From positions 1 through 42,747 of the IMG/VR virus record IMGVR_UViG_3300010370_000070: a stretch of DNA of 42,747 nucleotides; one strand, written 5' to 3'. A program made the translations under genes and the position numbers. Positions within the stretch are counted from its first letter, which is position 1, and the number at the start of each line of letters is the position of its first letter. Positions 1 to 6,882 of the stretch are shown one piece after another. The stretch comes from a virus. The notes beneath the pieces were generated by a model. That model had not been told where the DNA came from. It made no database searches and was given only the letters and a program-made list of their open reading frames with translations.

Positions 1-1
1 A

Positions 2-457
2 ACAAAAAAGAAAGTTAAAGCCTTAACAAAAAAAGAAAAGCTCGCTAAAAAACAAGGTAAAACCATTTATAAAACTAAAAATATCATAGACTCTAAAGCT
101 TTTTTTGACATCTTGTATGAAGTCATCATGACAACTAGAGATATTGATTTAGTTTTAATCGAGAAACCTTTTTATCTTGGCATAGAATCTAGGACTTCTA
201 CTGCTACTACTGCTGAAAATTACGGACGATTAAGGGGAATCATGGAGTCATGCAAGTTAGATGTTAAAACAGTTAGGCCGCAAGAATGGAAAAATTACTT
301 CGATTTGCCTGCTGATAAAGGGGAAGCAATAGCTAAGGCTAAAGAGCTATTCCCCTTAGTGAATTTAAAAGCTTCTAATAGGTCAAGAACAGACTCAGAC
401 GGCATGGCAGAAGCTTTGCTAATAGCAGAATATGGGAGAATTAAAAATGCTAATTGA
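2..457 (+). CDS. RuvC-like Holliday junction resolvase, 5'-truncated
   Basis: The frame is open from base 2, so the gene begins outside the window. The visible part contains LVLIEKPF (second acidic residue of the RuvC/RNase H fold), a G-rich ENYGRLRGIM stretch, VRPQEWKNYF, and a C-terminal DSDGMAEALLIAEYG segment. These are the hallmarks of phage RuvC-like resolvases, which cut branched DNA during recombination or before packaging. The N-terminal DPG metal-binding motif expected in this family is missing and should lie upstream. The linker is very Lys-rich (codons 1-25). It fits the recombination genes (ERF, SSB-like, Gam-like) at the right end of the window if the map is circular. The family call is from motifs only. 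Confidence 0.75.
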   Translation, partial: TKKKVKALTKKEKLAKKQGKTIYKTKNIIDSKAFFDILYEVIMTTRDIDLVLIEKPFYLGIESRTSTATTAENYGRLRGIMESCKLDVKTVRPQEWKNYFDLPADKGEAIAKAKELFPLVNLKASNRSRTDSDGMAEALLIAEYGRIKNAN

Positions 458-680
458 AAAACTTAAAGAAAAACTAAAAGAAATCACAGAGCCAAGCCTA
501 AAGCTTAATGCTATTAAGGCTTACCTAAGTAGCCACCTAGAAAGCTTTGTAGAAGCCATGATAACCACAGGCTCTAGCGACCACATGAAAAAGATTGATG
601 AGACTTATAAATATAACTCTAATGGCTATCAGTTTGAGATTAGCATTAAGTTTGAAAAGGATATAGGGTTTAAGAAATGA
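447..680 (+). CDS. Hypothetical protein, 77 aa
   Basis: I chose the ATG at 447 because GGGAGAA at 434-440 sits at a good distance; an in-frame ATG at 432 has no ribosome site. The protein opens with a Lys/Glu/Leu-rich helix (LIEKLKEKLKEI) and ends in a likely beta-rich segment (GYQFEISIKFEK). It overlaps the 3' end of the resolvase gene by 11 bases, and its stop overlaps an ATG at 677 as ATGA, so translation is probably coupled. I do not recognise the family. Confidence 0.6.
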   Translation: MLIEKLKEKLKEITEPSLKLNAIKAYLSSHLESFVEAMITTGSSDHMKKIDETYKYNSNGYQFEISIKFEKDIGFKK

Positions 681-718
681 GATTTTTAATTAACTTTTTA
701 AAAGCACTTGGAGTTTAA
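677..718 (+). pseudogene. 13-codon duplicate of the 5' end of the gene at 982
   Basis: This mini-frame reads MRFLINFLKALGV then stop. The DNA (about 676-716) matches the beginning of the membrane-protein gene at 982 (about 981-1021) with two mismatches in about 40 bases, including the ATGA junction with the preceding gene. It is either a stub left by duplication or insertion or a short leader peptide. Its GGAG (710-713) now serves as ribosome site for the gene at 722. Confidence 0.7.
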
Positions 719-721
719 AGA

Positions 722-985
722 ATGAGTACAATAGCGAATCTAGAAATATATTTTAGAAATTACAAAGATTGCATTTCCCCATATTTTTGCGATAAGGATG
801 AAATTTTATTTATTTGCAAAAAAGAAATTAAAAAAAGAAAGAGGGGTAGCGATGAACCTTTTAAAACTATTTTTATCGGTGGTACAGTGGGAGAAACTAA
901 AGCTTTCATCGATGGCGTACTTAAGGCTCATTGGTACATAGACAAGTTACTTCAAAGCAAATTAGGCGAGGTCAGGGGAGAATGA
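722..985 (+). CDS. Hypothetical protein, 87 aa, between duplicated flanks
   Basis: Begins with MSTIANLEIYFRNYKDC. It has three Cys in the first third, a strongly basic stretch (KKEIKKRKRG, about residues 33-42) and a C-terminal helix. The ribosome site GGAG is 8 bases upstream, inside the duplicated stub. Its stop overlaps the next start (ATGA at 982). The gene is bracketed by two copies of a 40-bp sequence, which suggests it was inserted as a cassette next to the membrane gene. Function unknown. Confidence 0.65.
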   Translation: MSTIANLEIYFRNYKDCISPYFCDKDEILFICKKEIKKRKRGSDEPFKTIFIGGTVGETKAFIDGVLKAHWYIDKLLQSKLGEVRGE

Positions 986-1182
986 GATTTTTAATTAACT
1001 TCTTAAAAGCACTTGGGGTTTTTCTTGGCTATGGATTAGGCAGTTATTTAGTTTTTGAGCTTTTAAAGACTTACGCCGCTTCATTTATACCTTATTTAAT
1101 TTGGGTATTTTTCTGGCTTTTGGTTGTTTCTATTTGTGCTTTATGTGCTTCTTGGGCTTGCCACATGGAGAGGACGAAATGA
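982..1182 (+). CDS. Small two-helix membrane protein, 66 aa
   Basis: Starts at the ATG overlapping the previous stop, with AGGGGAG 1-2 bases before. It has two hydrophobic segments (about residues 9-29 and 33-57) and a short charged C-terminus (HMERTK). Size and topology resemble a class II holin or a small phage inner-membrane protein. It lies in a run of membrane genes upstream of an M15 peptidase, which supports a lysis role, but no family motif proves it. Confidence 0.6.
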   Translation: MRFLINFLKALGVFLGYGLGSYLVFELLKTYAASFIPYLIWVFFWLLVVSICALCASWACHMERTK

Positions 1183-1331
1183 GTAAAGAACTTGTACTGC
1201 AAACTATAGCTATGTTTTTATTGTCATGGCTTTACTGCTATGCTCTTTCAAAAGAAACTTGGCTTAGTGTGATTACTGCCGCTCTGATGGCGATTCTTTC
1301 TGTTATCAGCTATTACTTTAAAAAAAAGTAG
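1179..1331 (+). CDS. Small membrane protein, 50 aa (holin-like candidate)
   Basis: The ATG overlaps the previous stop (ATGA), with GGAGAGGA upstream at 1168-1174. The chain is MSKEL followed by two hydrophobic helices (about 5-20 and 26-46) and a KKK tail. Together with the gene at 982 it could be a holin/antiholin pair for the lysis enzymes, but that is inference from size, topology and position only. Confidence 0.6.
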   Translation: MSKELVLQTIAMFLLSWLYCYALSKETWLSVITAALMAILSVISYYFKKK

Positions 1332-1333
1332 TA

Positions 1334-1345
1334 TATAATTTTTGT
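1334..1345 (+). promoter_or_regulatory. -10 box TATAAT six bases before an ATG
   Basis: TATAAT at 1334-1339 is followed by six bases and then the ATG at 1346, so transcription should begin at or next to the start codon. No clear -35 is seen. The same geometry occurs at 6871 and 32631. Confidence 0.45.
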
Positions 1346-1417
1346 ATGAAAGTTAGATCAAAACCAGCACCTAAAAAAACTATGCCAGCTCCAAAGACTG
1401 GTAAAAAATGTAAATAA
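1346..1417 (+). CDS. Pro/Lys-rich 23-aa peptide
   Basis: Encodes a strongly basic peptide (MKVRSKPAPKKTMPAPKTGK then KCK) with a twice-repeated PAPK motif. There is no ribosome site; instead TATAAT ends six bases upstream, which predicts a leaderless message. Tiny basic peptides are frequent in podovirus genomes, but this could also be a chance frame. Function unknown. Confidence 0.4.
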   Translation: MKVRSKPAPKKTMPAPKTGKKCK

Positions 1418-1439
1418 TGGCTTTTTTTGCTAGGAGAAA

Positions 1440-1514
1440 ATGTCAGCAGTGAACTTTTTAAATCGACTATGGGCTTTTATTGAATCTCTTTTAGAAGCCT
1501 TAGAGGAACTTTAA
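1440..1514 (+). CDS. 24-aa amphipathic peptide
   Basis: Encodes MSAVNFLNRLWAFIESLLEA plus LEEL. AGGAG at 1432-1436 precedes the ATG closely, and its stop abuts the next ATG (1515), so it may act as a translational coupler for the DUF1353 gene. The sequence would form an amphipathic acidic helix. Short enough that coding status is uncertain. Confidence 0.4.
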   Translation: MSAVNFLNRLWAFIESLLEALEEL

Positions 1515-1916
1515 ATGCTAGAATTTAGTGAATTTGATTTTAAAAAAGACTTAGAGCCTAATTTTTCGCAAGTCAAATTAACAATGCGTGTAACAAAACC
1601 GTATCACGTTAAAGTAATTAAACCAAAACATAAGCTTGATGGGGTAACTGCCACAGTACCCGAAGGTTATCTGACTGATGGAATGAGCATACCTAAATGG
1701 TTACAGCCTGCTATCGGTGAACCCTTTGAAGGCAATACTTTAAGAGCTGCTTTATTTCACGATGCCTTATGCTGCTATCAAATTAAAAGCCAAAAAATTA
1801 CACATGGCTTATTTGAATTGATTTTAAAAGAAGATGGCTTCCCTTTTTGGAAACGTAAAGCTGCTTACCTTGCAGTTGTTAGCTGGAACAGGTTAAAAAA
1901 TCCCAAATGGAAATAA
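1515..1916 (+). CDS. DUF1353 family phage protein
   Basis: The 133-residue product carries the family signature VPEGYLTDGMSIPKWLQP followed by IGEPF, LRAALFHDALC and a conserved region near the C-terminus (WKRKAAYLAVVSWNR). DUF1353 proteins are common in tailed-phage genomes, often near lysis genes. Their biochemical role is unknown to me; the conserved D, H and D residues (TDG, HDA) could bind a metal. No own ribosome site is visible: the preceding stop touches the ATG, so expression is probably coupled. Confidence 0.85.
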   Translation: MLEFSEFDFKKDLEPNFSQVKLTMRVTKPYHVKVIKPKHKLDGVTATVPEGYLTDGMSIPKWLQPAIGEPFEGNTLRAALFHDALCCYQIKSQKITHGLFELILKEDGFPFWKRKAAYLAVVSWNRLKNPKWK

Positions 1917-1952
1917 TGTCATCGCCCTGCATGGTCTCTAAAAACCATATTC

Positions 1953-2152
1953 TTGACACCAGTAATATGGTTAAAACTTAATCAGCGATTGGGTTATGTT
2001 GTCGGTATGTCGTTGGAATGTCCAGTTTTTAACGTGATAAACTGGACATAATCAAATAACAGTCAAATAAGCAAACGTTCTTCCCAAAACGGGGATTCCC
2101 GTTTCGGGAATAACTAACCCCTACCAAATCAAATAAGAGGTAAAATGTAAGC
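1953..2152 (+). promoter_or_regulatory. Structured leader upstream of the M15 peptidase
   Basis: This 235-base gap holds a perfect 10-bp hairpin (TGTCCAGTTT 2019-2028 with AAACTGGACA 2039-2048). It also holds two overlapping, mutually exclusive hairpins: AACGGG/CCCGTT at 2088-2103 and ATTCCCG/CGGGAAT at 2095-2111. Three TCAAATAA copies (about 2052, 2063, 2129) and a TTGACA (1954-1959) are present. At 2145 an ATG is followed directly by TAA, two bases before the real start at 2153. Confidence 0.5.
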
Positions 2153-2569
2153 ATGACGATTTTAAACCGCCAATTAACACCTAACATAAGCCTCTATGAG
2201 CTTCTTTACACCCCAACTGTAAACAAAGCTGAAATAGCCCCGCTCATTGAGCAGGCTTGGAGTATTGAGGTAGATAGAAACTTAACTAAACTTGCTACTG
2301 CTTTGCAGATCATTAGAGATTATTTTGGTAAACCTTTAATCATCACGAGTGGCTTTAGACCTGTAACTTGGGAATTAAAAAGAAATAGAAGCGGTAAATC
2401 CCAACATACTAGCGGACTAGCTGCTGATTTTAGGGTCTCAGGCGTGCCACTTTCAGAAGTCTATGCTTTTGTTAATGCGACTTTTAAAAAAGGTGGTAGA
2501 GCTATAAACCCTGTAGCAAATTTTATTCACTTAGATTTAAGACCAGAATATGCCACTTGGACTTATTAA
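2153..2569 (+). CDS. Peptidase M15-type endolysin (D,D-/L,D-peptidase)
   Basis: The 138-residue protein has the Peptidase_M15_3 layout. GFRP is at 67-70, then SQHTSGLAADF supplies zinc ligands H85 and D92, and FIHLD supplies H126 with D128 beside it. These enzymes cleave peptide bonds in peptidoglycan. There is no signal peptide, so export would need a holin; the small membrane genes upstream are candidates. It is the last rightward gene before stacked terminators. The ribosome site AGAGG lies 12 bases from this ATG but only 4 bases from a start-stop codon pair at 2145, an odd arrangement. Confidence 0.85.
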   Translation: MTILNRQLTPNISLYELLYTPTVNKAEIAPLIEQAWSIEVDRNLTKLATALQIIRDYFGKPLIITSGFRPVTWELKRNRSGKSQHTSGLAADFRVSGVPLSEVYAFVNATFKKGGRAINPVANFIHLDLRPEYATWTY

Positions 2570-2616
2570 CCAAACTTTAAACTCAATAAGGTAAAAGAAA
2601 AGAGTACAACTTAATC

Positions 2617-2653
2617 AGCCCTGCTTGCCCCCAGCTTTGCAGGGCTTTTATTT
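2617..2653 (+). terminator. Rho-independent terminator after the M15 gene
   Basis: AGCCCTGC (2617-2624) pairs with GCAGGGCT (2639-2646) and is followed by TTTATTT. It closes the rightward transcription unit. Confidence 0.8.
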
Positions 2654-2664
2654 ATAAAGAGCGG

Positions 2665-2740
2665 TATAATTAAAATAACAGTAGCCGCCTAGCCTCTGTC
2701 TGTTTACAGGTATGCTCAAATAGAGCGGCTCTTTTATTTT
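2665..2740 (+). ncRNA. Candidate short RNA with its own -10 and terminator
   Basis: A TATAAT at 2665-2670 is followed by a segment whose ends pair (AGCCGC 2683-2688 with GCGGCT 2725-2730) and which finishes in CTTTTATTTTT. The predicted transcript is about 60 nt and has no start codon with a ribosome site. No -35 is obvious, so this may instead be just a second terminator. Confidence 0.35.
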
Positions 2741-2792
2741 TGTGCTATATTAATTCTTGAACCTCTTAAACAAGGTTTTTTCCTTCCTTCAC

Positions 2793-2836
2793 AAAAGCAC
2801 TAGGTTTTTTCAATTTTTCCCCTAGTGCTTTTTTTT
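2793..2836. terminator. Bidirectional terminator between convergent units
   Basis: AAAAGCACTAGG (2793-2804) pairs perfectly with CCTAGTGCTTTT (2821-2832). A T-run follows on the plus strand, and the minus strand ends in a shorter T-run. It lies exactly where the rightward and leftward units meet. A weaker AACC/GGTT hairpin with a T-run (about 2760-2782) sits just before it. Confidence 0.8.
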
Positions 2837-3359
2837 ATACCAAAGCATAATAATTGATTTTCTTTTTACCAGTGATACCCTTTTGACTTTTGCCTTCACC
2901 AACTTTCTTAACAATTCCGTGCTTTTTTAAAACTAAAAGCTGCGAATGAATCGTGCTATCTATATTATCTAAATTAGTGAGAACAGATTTAATCGCTTCC
3001 TTCGCATCTGATCTTGTAAACCATGCCCCATTAGCACCTAGCCTGATAATGCAGTCTTTAACTGCTTGGCTTTCAGGTTTTAAAATAGGAGCTCTTCTGC
3101 CCGTCCAAATTGGTAGAATTTTTGGTTCTTTTTTTGGAAGATTTGCTATGTTTGTTTCTTTTCTTTTCTGAGCTTTAGCTTCCTCTGTAAAGCTTTTAAA
3201 TCCTACCGCCCTACATAATTCAAGAAATAAACTTTCATCATGTTTAAAAGGATTGCCAATGGATTTTTCTTTCCAGCTTATAATCAAACCATAATATTTA
3301 TGTTCTGATTCAGTGTAATTATCTAAACCCGATACTCTATTCCCGCTTCCTAGCTTCAT
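2835..3359 (-). CDS. Unknown protein with a possible winged-helix C-terminus
   Basis: I start at the ATG at 3359 (MKLGSGNR); a TTG two codons upstream is the alternative, and no clear ribosome site exists for either. Residues about 90-174 look like a winged helix-turn-helix: an alternation of helices (AVKDCIIRLG, RSDAKEAIKSVL, DSTIHSQLLVLKKHGIVKKV) followed by a basic turn (KSQKGITGKKKINYYALV). The N-terminal half is polar and basic. It is the last gene of the leftward block. A DNA-binding role is inferred from shape only. Confidence 0.55.
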   Translation of the reverse strand: MKLGSGNRVSGLDNYTESEHKYYGLIISWKEKSIGNPFKHDESLFLELCRAVGFKSFTEEAKAQKRKETNIANLPKKEPKILPIWTGRRAPILKPESQAVKDCIIRLGANGAWFTRSDAKEAIKSVLTNLDNIDSTIHSQLLVLKKHGIVKKVGEGKSQKGITGKKKINYYALV

Positions 3360-3402
3360 GCTCAAATAGGATAGCTTTCTTTTTAATAAAAATCAAGGCT
3401 TG

Positions 3403-3708
3403 TTACCTTTCTCTCTGTCTTTCTTCTTTTAAAAACTCTTTAAAATTATCCTTAAGCTCATTTAAAGCAGCAATAACCATGCGAAAATTCTCTTCAATTT
3501 TAATTGTTGATTTTTCTAAGCCTTTAATATCTTTGCCCTGTTCATCAGTCCTAACTTCTAAAGCTAAAATCTTTTTATCTAAAACTTTTAATTGTGGCTC
3601 TATGACTAAGTTGTAAAAAATAATAAGTACAGTTAATTCACCACCAATGATTGAACCAACAAGCATTAACAATTCATAGGATTTAAAGATGTACTCTGTT
3701 TCCGTCAT
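3403..3708 (-). CDS. Membrane-anchored coiled-coil protein (spanin-like candidate)
   Basis: The 101 residues give one N-terminal transmembrane helix (about 13-35), then a long charged heptad region to the end (VIEPQLKVLDKKILALEV onward, rich in Lys/Glu). This is the architecture of i-spanins (Rz) and of some phage membrane-tethering proteins. No nested or adjacent outer-membrane lipoprotein is seen, so the spanin idea is unproven. The start overlaps the stop of the collagen-like gene (ATGA), showing coupling. Confidence 0.6.
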   Translation of the reverse strand: MTETEYIFKSYELLMLVGSIIGGELTVLIIFYNLVIEPQLKVLDKKILALEVRTDEQGKDIKGLEKSTIKIEENFRMVIAALNELKDNFKEFLKEERQRER

Positions 3709-4541
3709 TTTAATACTACAGTAACACCGATTTGCTCTTCTGCTTTACCCGATAAGAAAACTTTTAATAAACCGCCTTCAACTTTAACTAAATAATTTAA
3801 ATTCTCAGGATTAACAGGTAATGAAGCACCATTCGTGTTAGACTTTATTCTGTTTTCGCCTAAAAGATTTTGTATTAAGACTCTCAGCTCAGCATCAAAA
3901 AAAGTACCTTGAGACCCCATAGCTGTAATTTGAATTAAAGCTTTGTAGTTAGACTGCTTTAATTCAAATGCTGCTACTTGGGTAAGCTCGCTGCTAATTA
4001 AAATTGTTTCTTTTGTCGGATATTCAGCACCATCTTTACCCTTTTCGCCTTGCTCGCCCTTCTCCCCTTTCTCGCCCTTTAAATCCCCTAAATTATTTTT
4101 CCATTCTTCAAATAAAGAAGCTAATTCTTTTTTCGCAAAATCATAATCAAATTCTGCATTTAAGCCATCTTTACCATTAATGCCATCTTTACCATCTTTA
4201 CCATTAATGCCATCTTTACCATTTTTGCCATTAACACCATTCTTGCCATCAAGACCATTCAAGCCATCTTTGCCATCAAGTCCGTTTAAACCATCCTTGC
4301 CATCAAGTCCGTTTAAACCATCTTTGCCATCAGCTCCATTTAAGCCAGCTTCCCCTTGCTCGCCCTTGTCGCCTTTTTGACCCTTGAGCTTATCTACTTT
4401 TTTCGCTAAAAGCTTTTCAACTTCTTGATTGAAAACGTCTAAAACCCTTTCTTTTAAAGGCTCTTTAAATTCTTCGCTAAATAGTTCACCTATTTGAACT
4501 AGTCTGTTTTCTATTTTTGCTGCACCCGCTCCGCCTAACAT
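3705..4541 (-). CDS. Collagen-like tail fibre or surface protein
   Basis: The 278-residue product has an N-terminal helical region (about 1-53), a collagen triplet tract of Gly-X-Y (about 54-128), a helical spacer (129-152), a second short Gly-X-Y tract (153-171) and a beta-rich C-terminal domain. The first tract holds tandem copies of a 9-residue unit LNGLDGKDG, visible as 27-bp DNA repeats. Collagen-like tracts trimerise in phage fibres and often vary in length. It sits at the end of the structural block with other adhesion-type genes. Confidence 0.85.
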   Translation of the reverse strand: MLGGAGAAKIENRLVQIGELFSEEFKEPLKERVLDVFNQEVEKLLAKKVDKLKGQKGDKGEQGEAGLNGADGKDGLNGLDGKDGLNGLDGKDGLNGLDGKNGVNGKNGKDGINGKDGKDGINGKDGLNAEFDYDFAKKELASLFEEWKNNLGDLKGEKGEKGEQGEKGKDGAEYPTKETILISSELTQVAAFELKQSNYKALIQITAMGSQGTFFDAELRVLIQNLLGENRIKSNTNGASLPVNPENLNYLVKVEGGLLKVFLSGKAEEQIGVTVVLK

Positions 4542-4542
4542 G

Positions 4543-4707
4543 CTAATTTAATCCTTTTAATTGATTTAGTATTGCCTCTGTCTCTTCTATTTCAGAATTT
4601 AATTTGAGAATAGCGTCAATAGCACCCTCTGTTTCTAGAATAACTAACTTCCTGTTTAATGTTTGAAGCTTGTTTTCTGTTAATTTAATTAAATCTAAAA
4701 TCGTCAT
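4543..4707 (-). CDS. 54-aa coiled-coil peptide
   Basis: Starts at an ATG that overlaps the stop of the upstream structural gene (ATGA). The sequence begins MTILDLIKLTENKLQTLNRK and is one long Leu/Glu/Lys heptad-like helix. It lies between two structural genes with tight spacing, so it is probably real and co-translated. Possibly a virion cement or chaperone piece; no family recognised. Confidence 0.6.
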   Translation of the reverse strand: MTILDLIKLTENKLQTLNRKLVILETEGAIDAILKLNSEIEETEAILNQLKGLN

Positions 4708-6311
4708 ACTAAAACTATAAGCTCCTGCATTTTTGTACTCAAATGTGATTTCAACAAAACCACATCGTATAAGTCAGTGCCATCTATAGCTACATAAGCC
4801 GCCATTCTATTTCCTACTGCTGCCGTACCAGCTTGAATATCATCTGTCGGTGTGTAGGGAGATAAAACTCTGTTCTTTGCATCGAACCTAAAAATTTGAT
4901 TAATTGCAGAAGCTACATAAGCATTAATGTACGTGAACCTACCTTCTCCATTAAATGGGGAATAAGCGGCACTTGCACCCGTTCCCATCGTAATTACGTT
5001 GCCGTCATAAACTACTGCACCAGTCCATAAACCAGTCGTACCGCCTGCTATGTCAAGCAAGTCTAGTGTTACTGCACTTCCTCTGAAAAAGAATAAATGC
5101 GAATGTCTAGCGTTTTTTTGTGTGTCTGGTTGGATTCCATACGCAGGACACCAAATGTTCCCAGCAGCATTAGCCGCAGGAGCAGTACCAAAAAGAGTTG
5201 TACTCCAAGTGTTCGCAGCTAAGTTAGTTGTTCCGTTGTTGTAAGCGGCATCGTTATAATTGTACGTATAAGTAGTTGTGTTTGCAGCAGTTCTTAAAAC
5301 TAACAAGTTAGGATACTCTATGACATATTTAGCCGTGCTTGAAGGTTGAACAGTCCAGTTTGCACCTAATGTGTAGACAGGACTTGCACCTGCAGTATGC
5401 GAAGCAATATACGCTCTTTGATTGATTGCTGTTGGATTCGTTGTATCTTGAACTATTCTGATCTGAAAATTTCTATACTCATTCGCTAAAACTCCAGAAT
5501 CCCCACCACTAGCTTGACCAGTAATCGTGTTTGCGGTAGTTGCTGTTGCTGTTAGAGCTTTTCTTGACACTAAATTATTATCATACTCAAAAGTACCTTT
5601 GATGAATCCTTCACCTGGATTATGGTTATAAGGAGTGTATTGCTCGTCTAAAGCCACTATAGCCGAATCAGTCGCAGGAGTAGGAAGCCCAGCAGTTCCA
5701 CCATTCGCTAGAGTGTTTGCAGCAACTTCGAAACTTCTAAAAGAAGTAGCCACTATAGCACCAGCACTTAGCATAAAAACTCTGCCAGCTAAAATCTCAT
5801 ACAAGTCTCCATTAGCTGGAGTGAATGTAAGTGCATTATCAAGTATAAAAGTTGGGGTTGTTCCTGCTGTGTTCGCTACAATAAATCTTTCTTCTACTTT
5901 TCCAGCAGCTCTGCCAATAATTCTAATTTTAAAACCATAGTCTCCAGAACCACCACGATTAGCAAGCATGTTAGCTCCTACCGCAGTAATTACAGTTGAT
6001 GTAGGAATACTTGTAGTAGTAGCTCCTGTTGTGATTGTTCCTTTAAGTCCTTGAGATGGAGCAAACACTGTTGCAGCACCAATACCAAAAGTTCCACCGA
6101 GTCCAGGGTTTATCGCTAGTGCTGAACTCTTTGTGATAATGTTAAACCTGTTGAGTGTGGCAGTGGACAGTAAATCATAAACAAAGGGATTTCTTGAAAT
6201 GTCTGAGCGTAAATCTGAACATAAGCAAGCACCTGCTGCATGTGCATTTGGAGCTGGAGCTACAGGAATCCACATAGGTCTATCTATTACTTTTTTAAAA
6301 TTGTTTGCCAT
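4704..6311 (-). CDS. Virion structural protein, 535 aa
   Basis: I use the ATG at 6311, which overlaps the preceding stop (TAATG) and has GAGAGGAAG upstream; the frame extends 11 codons further without support. The protein is Thr/Ala/Gly-rich with predicted beta-strands throughout, typical of phage head, neck or tail appendage proteins. Repeated blocks such as ANTITG, NEYRNFQIRIV and GDYGFKIRIIG hint at an internal repeat of a beta-sandwich. It lies in the appendage cluster. Exact location in the virion is not assignable. Confidence 0.7.
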   Translation of the reverse strand: MANNFKKVIDRPMWIPVAPAPNAHAAGACLCSDLRSDISRNPFVYDLLSTATLNRFNIITKSSALAINPGLGGTFGIGAATVFAPSQGLKGTITTGATTTSIPTSTVITAVGANMLANRGGSGDYGFKIRIIGRAAGKVEERFIVANTAGTTPTFILDNALTFTPANGDLYEILAGRVFMLSAGAIVATSFRSFEVAANTLANGGTAGLPTPATDSAIVALDEQYTPYNHNPGEGFIKGTFEYDNNLVSRKALTATATTANTITGQASGGDSGVLANEYRNFQIRIVQDTTNPTAINQRAYIASHTAGASPVYTLGANWTVQPSSTAKYVIEYPNLLVLRTAANTTTYTYNYNDAAYNNGTTNLAANTWSTTLFGTAPAANAAGNIWCPAYGIQPDTQKNARHSHLFFFRGSAVTLDLLDIAGGTTGLWTGAVVYDGNVITMGTGASAAYSPFNGEGRFTYINAYVASAINQIFRFDAKNRVLSPYTPTDDIQAGTAAVGNRMAAYVAIDGTDLYDVVLLKSHLSTKMQELIVLV

Positions 6312-6724
6312 TAACTTATTCTTCCTCTCACTATTTGAGACCAAGCAGTTCTTGACCCTGCATAGTTTTGAACGTCTGCGGTATAACCACCTATGTTCGT
6401 TTGGTTTGTTAAAGTTGTTACAGTGGTTACAGTACCGATAGTATTAATCACTGCCACTCTAATCGCATTAATAGTTCTGTCTAAATAGTTAGGATATTGA
6501 AGAAACTGGGCTATGGTTTTAAGCCATGTTTCTACCCCGTTTACGATAACCTCTAAAGGTGAAGTATTGGTAATGTTTACGGGTATTGGGTTAGCAGTAG
6601 AAATATCATTAGCTACACCATCTTCACCAATAGATATTTTTACACGTTGATATTTAACTCCTGCGACTTCATCAGCCGCTATCTGTGTTCCTGAACCCTC
6701 GGTAATCGTTACGTTATCTGCCAT
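6311..6724 (-). CDS. Conserved small phage structural protein, 137 aa
   Basis: The N-terminus (ITEGSGTQIAADEVAGVKYQ, then RVKISIG and NPIPV) matches a motif I know from many phage structural proteins (DDVGGVxYQRVKLxxGxDG...NPLPV). These usually form the N-terminal part of tail or capsid-associated proteins; here it stands as a separate 137-residue protein. Ends with an aromatic/Arg stretch (SRTAWSQIVRGRIS). It is followed by overlapping start of the 535-residue structural protein. Confidence 0.7.
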   Translation of the reverse strand: MADNVTITEGSGTQIAADEVAGVKYQRVKISIGEDGVANDISTANPIPVNITNTSPLEVIVNGVETWLKTIAQFLQYPNYLDRTINAIRVAVINTIGTVTTVTTLTNQTNIGGYTADVQNYAGSRTAWSQIVRGRIS

Positions 6725-6725
6725 G

Positions 6726-6845
6726 TTAATTTGTGTAAGTTAAAGCCAATAAAAGCCCCATTGATTGCCCTGCTAAAGATGGAGTTTCCCCTGTTACGGC
6801 TTGCTCAATCATTAAATCCAATTCTAGGTCTAAACTATTCCCCAT
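6726..6845 (-). CDS. 39-aa hypothetical peptide
   Basis: Reads MGNSLDLELDLMIEQAVTGE followed by TPSLAGQSMGLLLALTYTN. It ends one base before the ATG of the 137-residue structural gene. Upstream on this strand is TAAACT (6858-6853), seven bases from the ATG, with only a weak ribosome site. It is divergent from the sigma gene. Coding is likely from spacing and neighbours, but it is short. Confidence 0.5.
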   Translation of the reverse strand: MGNSLDLELDLMIEQAVTGETPSLAGQSMGLLLALTYTN

Positions 6846-6852
6846 TACTTTA

Positions 6853-6858
6853 AGTTTA
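6853..6858 (-). promoter_or_regulatory. Candidate late promoter -10 (TAAACT)
   Basis: The minus strand reads GAGTAAACTTAAAGTAATG, with the box seven bases before the start codon. It shares ACTTAAAGT with the promoter of the decoration-like gene (27838). No matching -35 is seen. Confidence 0.4.
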
Positions 6859-6870
6859 CTCTATATGTCT

Positions 6871-6882
6871 TATAATAAGAAC
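6871..6882 (+). promoter_or_regulatory. TATAAT promoter of the sigma gene
   Basis: TATAAT at 6871-6876 is followed by six bases and the ATG at 6883. No ribosome site precedes that ATG, so the message is probably leaderless. A convincing -35 is not visible. Confidence 0.5.

Noticed and set aside
3403-3708. Full spanin pair
   Set aside because: The N-terminal membrane helix and coiled coil fit an i-spanin, but no lipoprotein o-spanin with a lipobox was found nested or next to it.
4180-4380. Plus-strand Pro/Ser/Leu-rich frame opposite the collagen-like gene
   Set aside because: It is the antisense shadow of the Gly-X-Y repeat and has no start signals.
6865-6882. Upstream ATG at 6865 as the sigma start
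   Set aside because: It lies before the TATAAT box at 6871, so it would not be in a transcript from that promoter; it also lacks a ribosome site.
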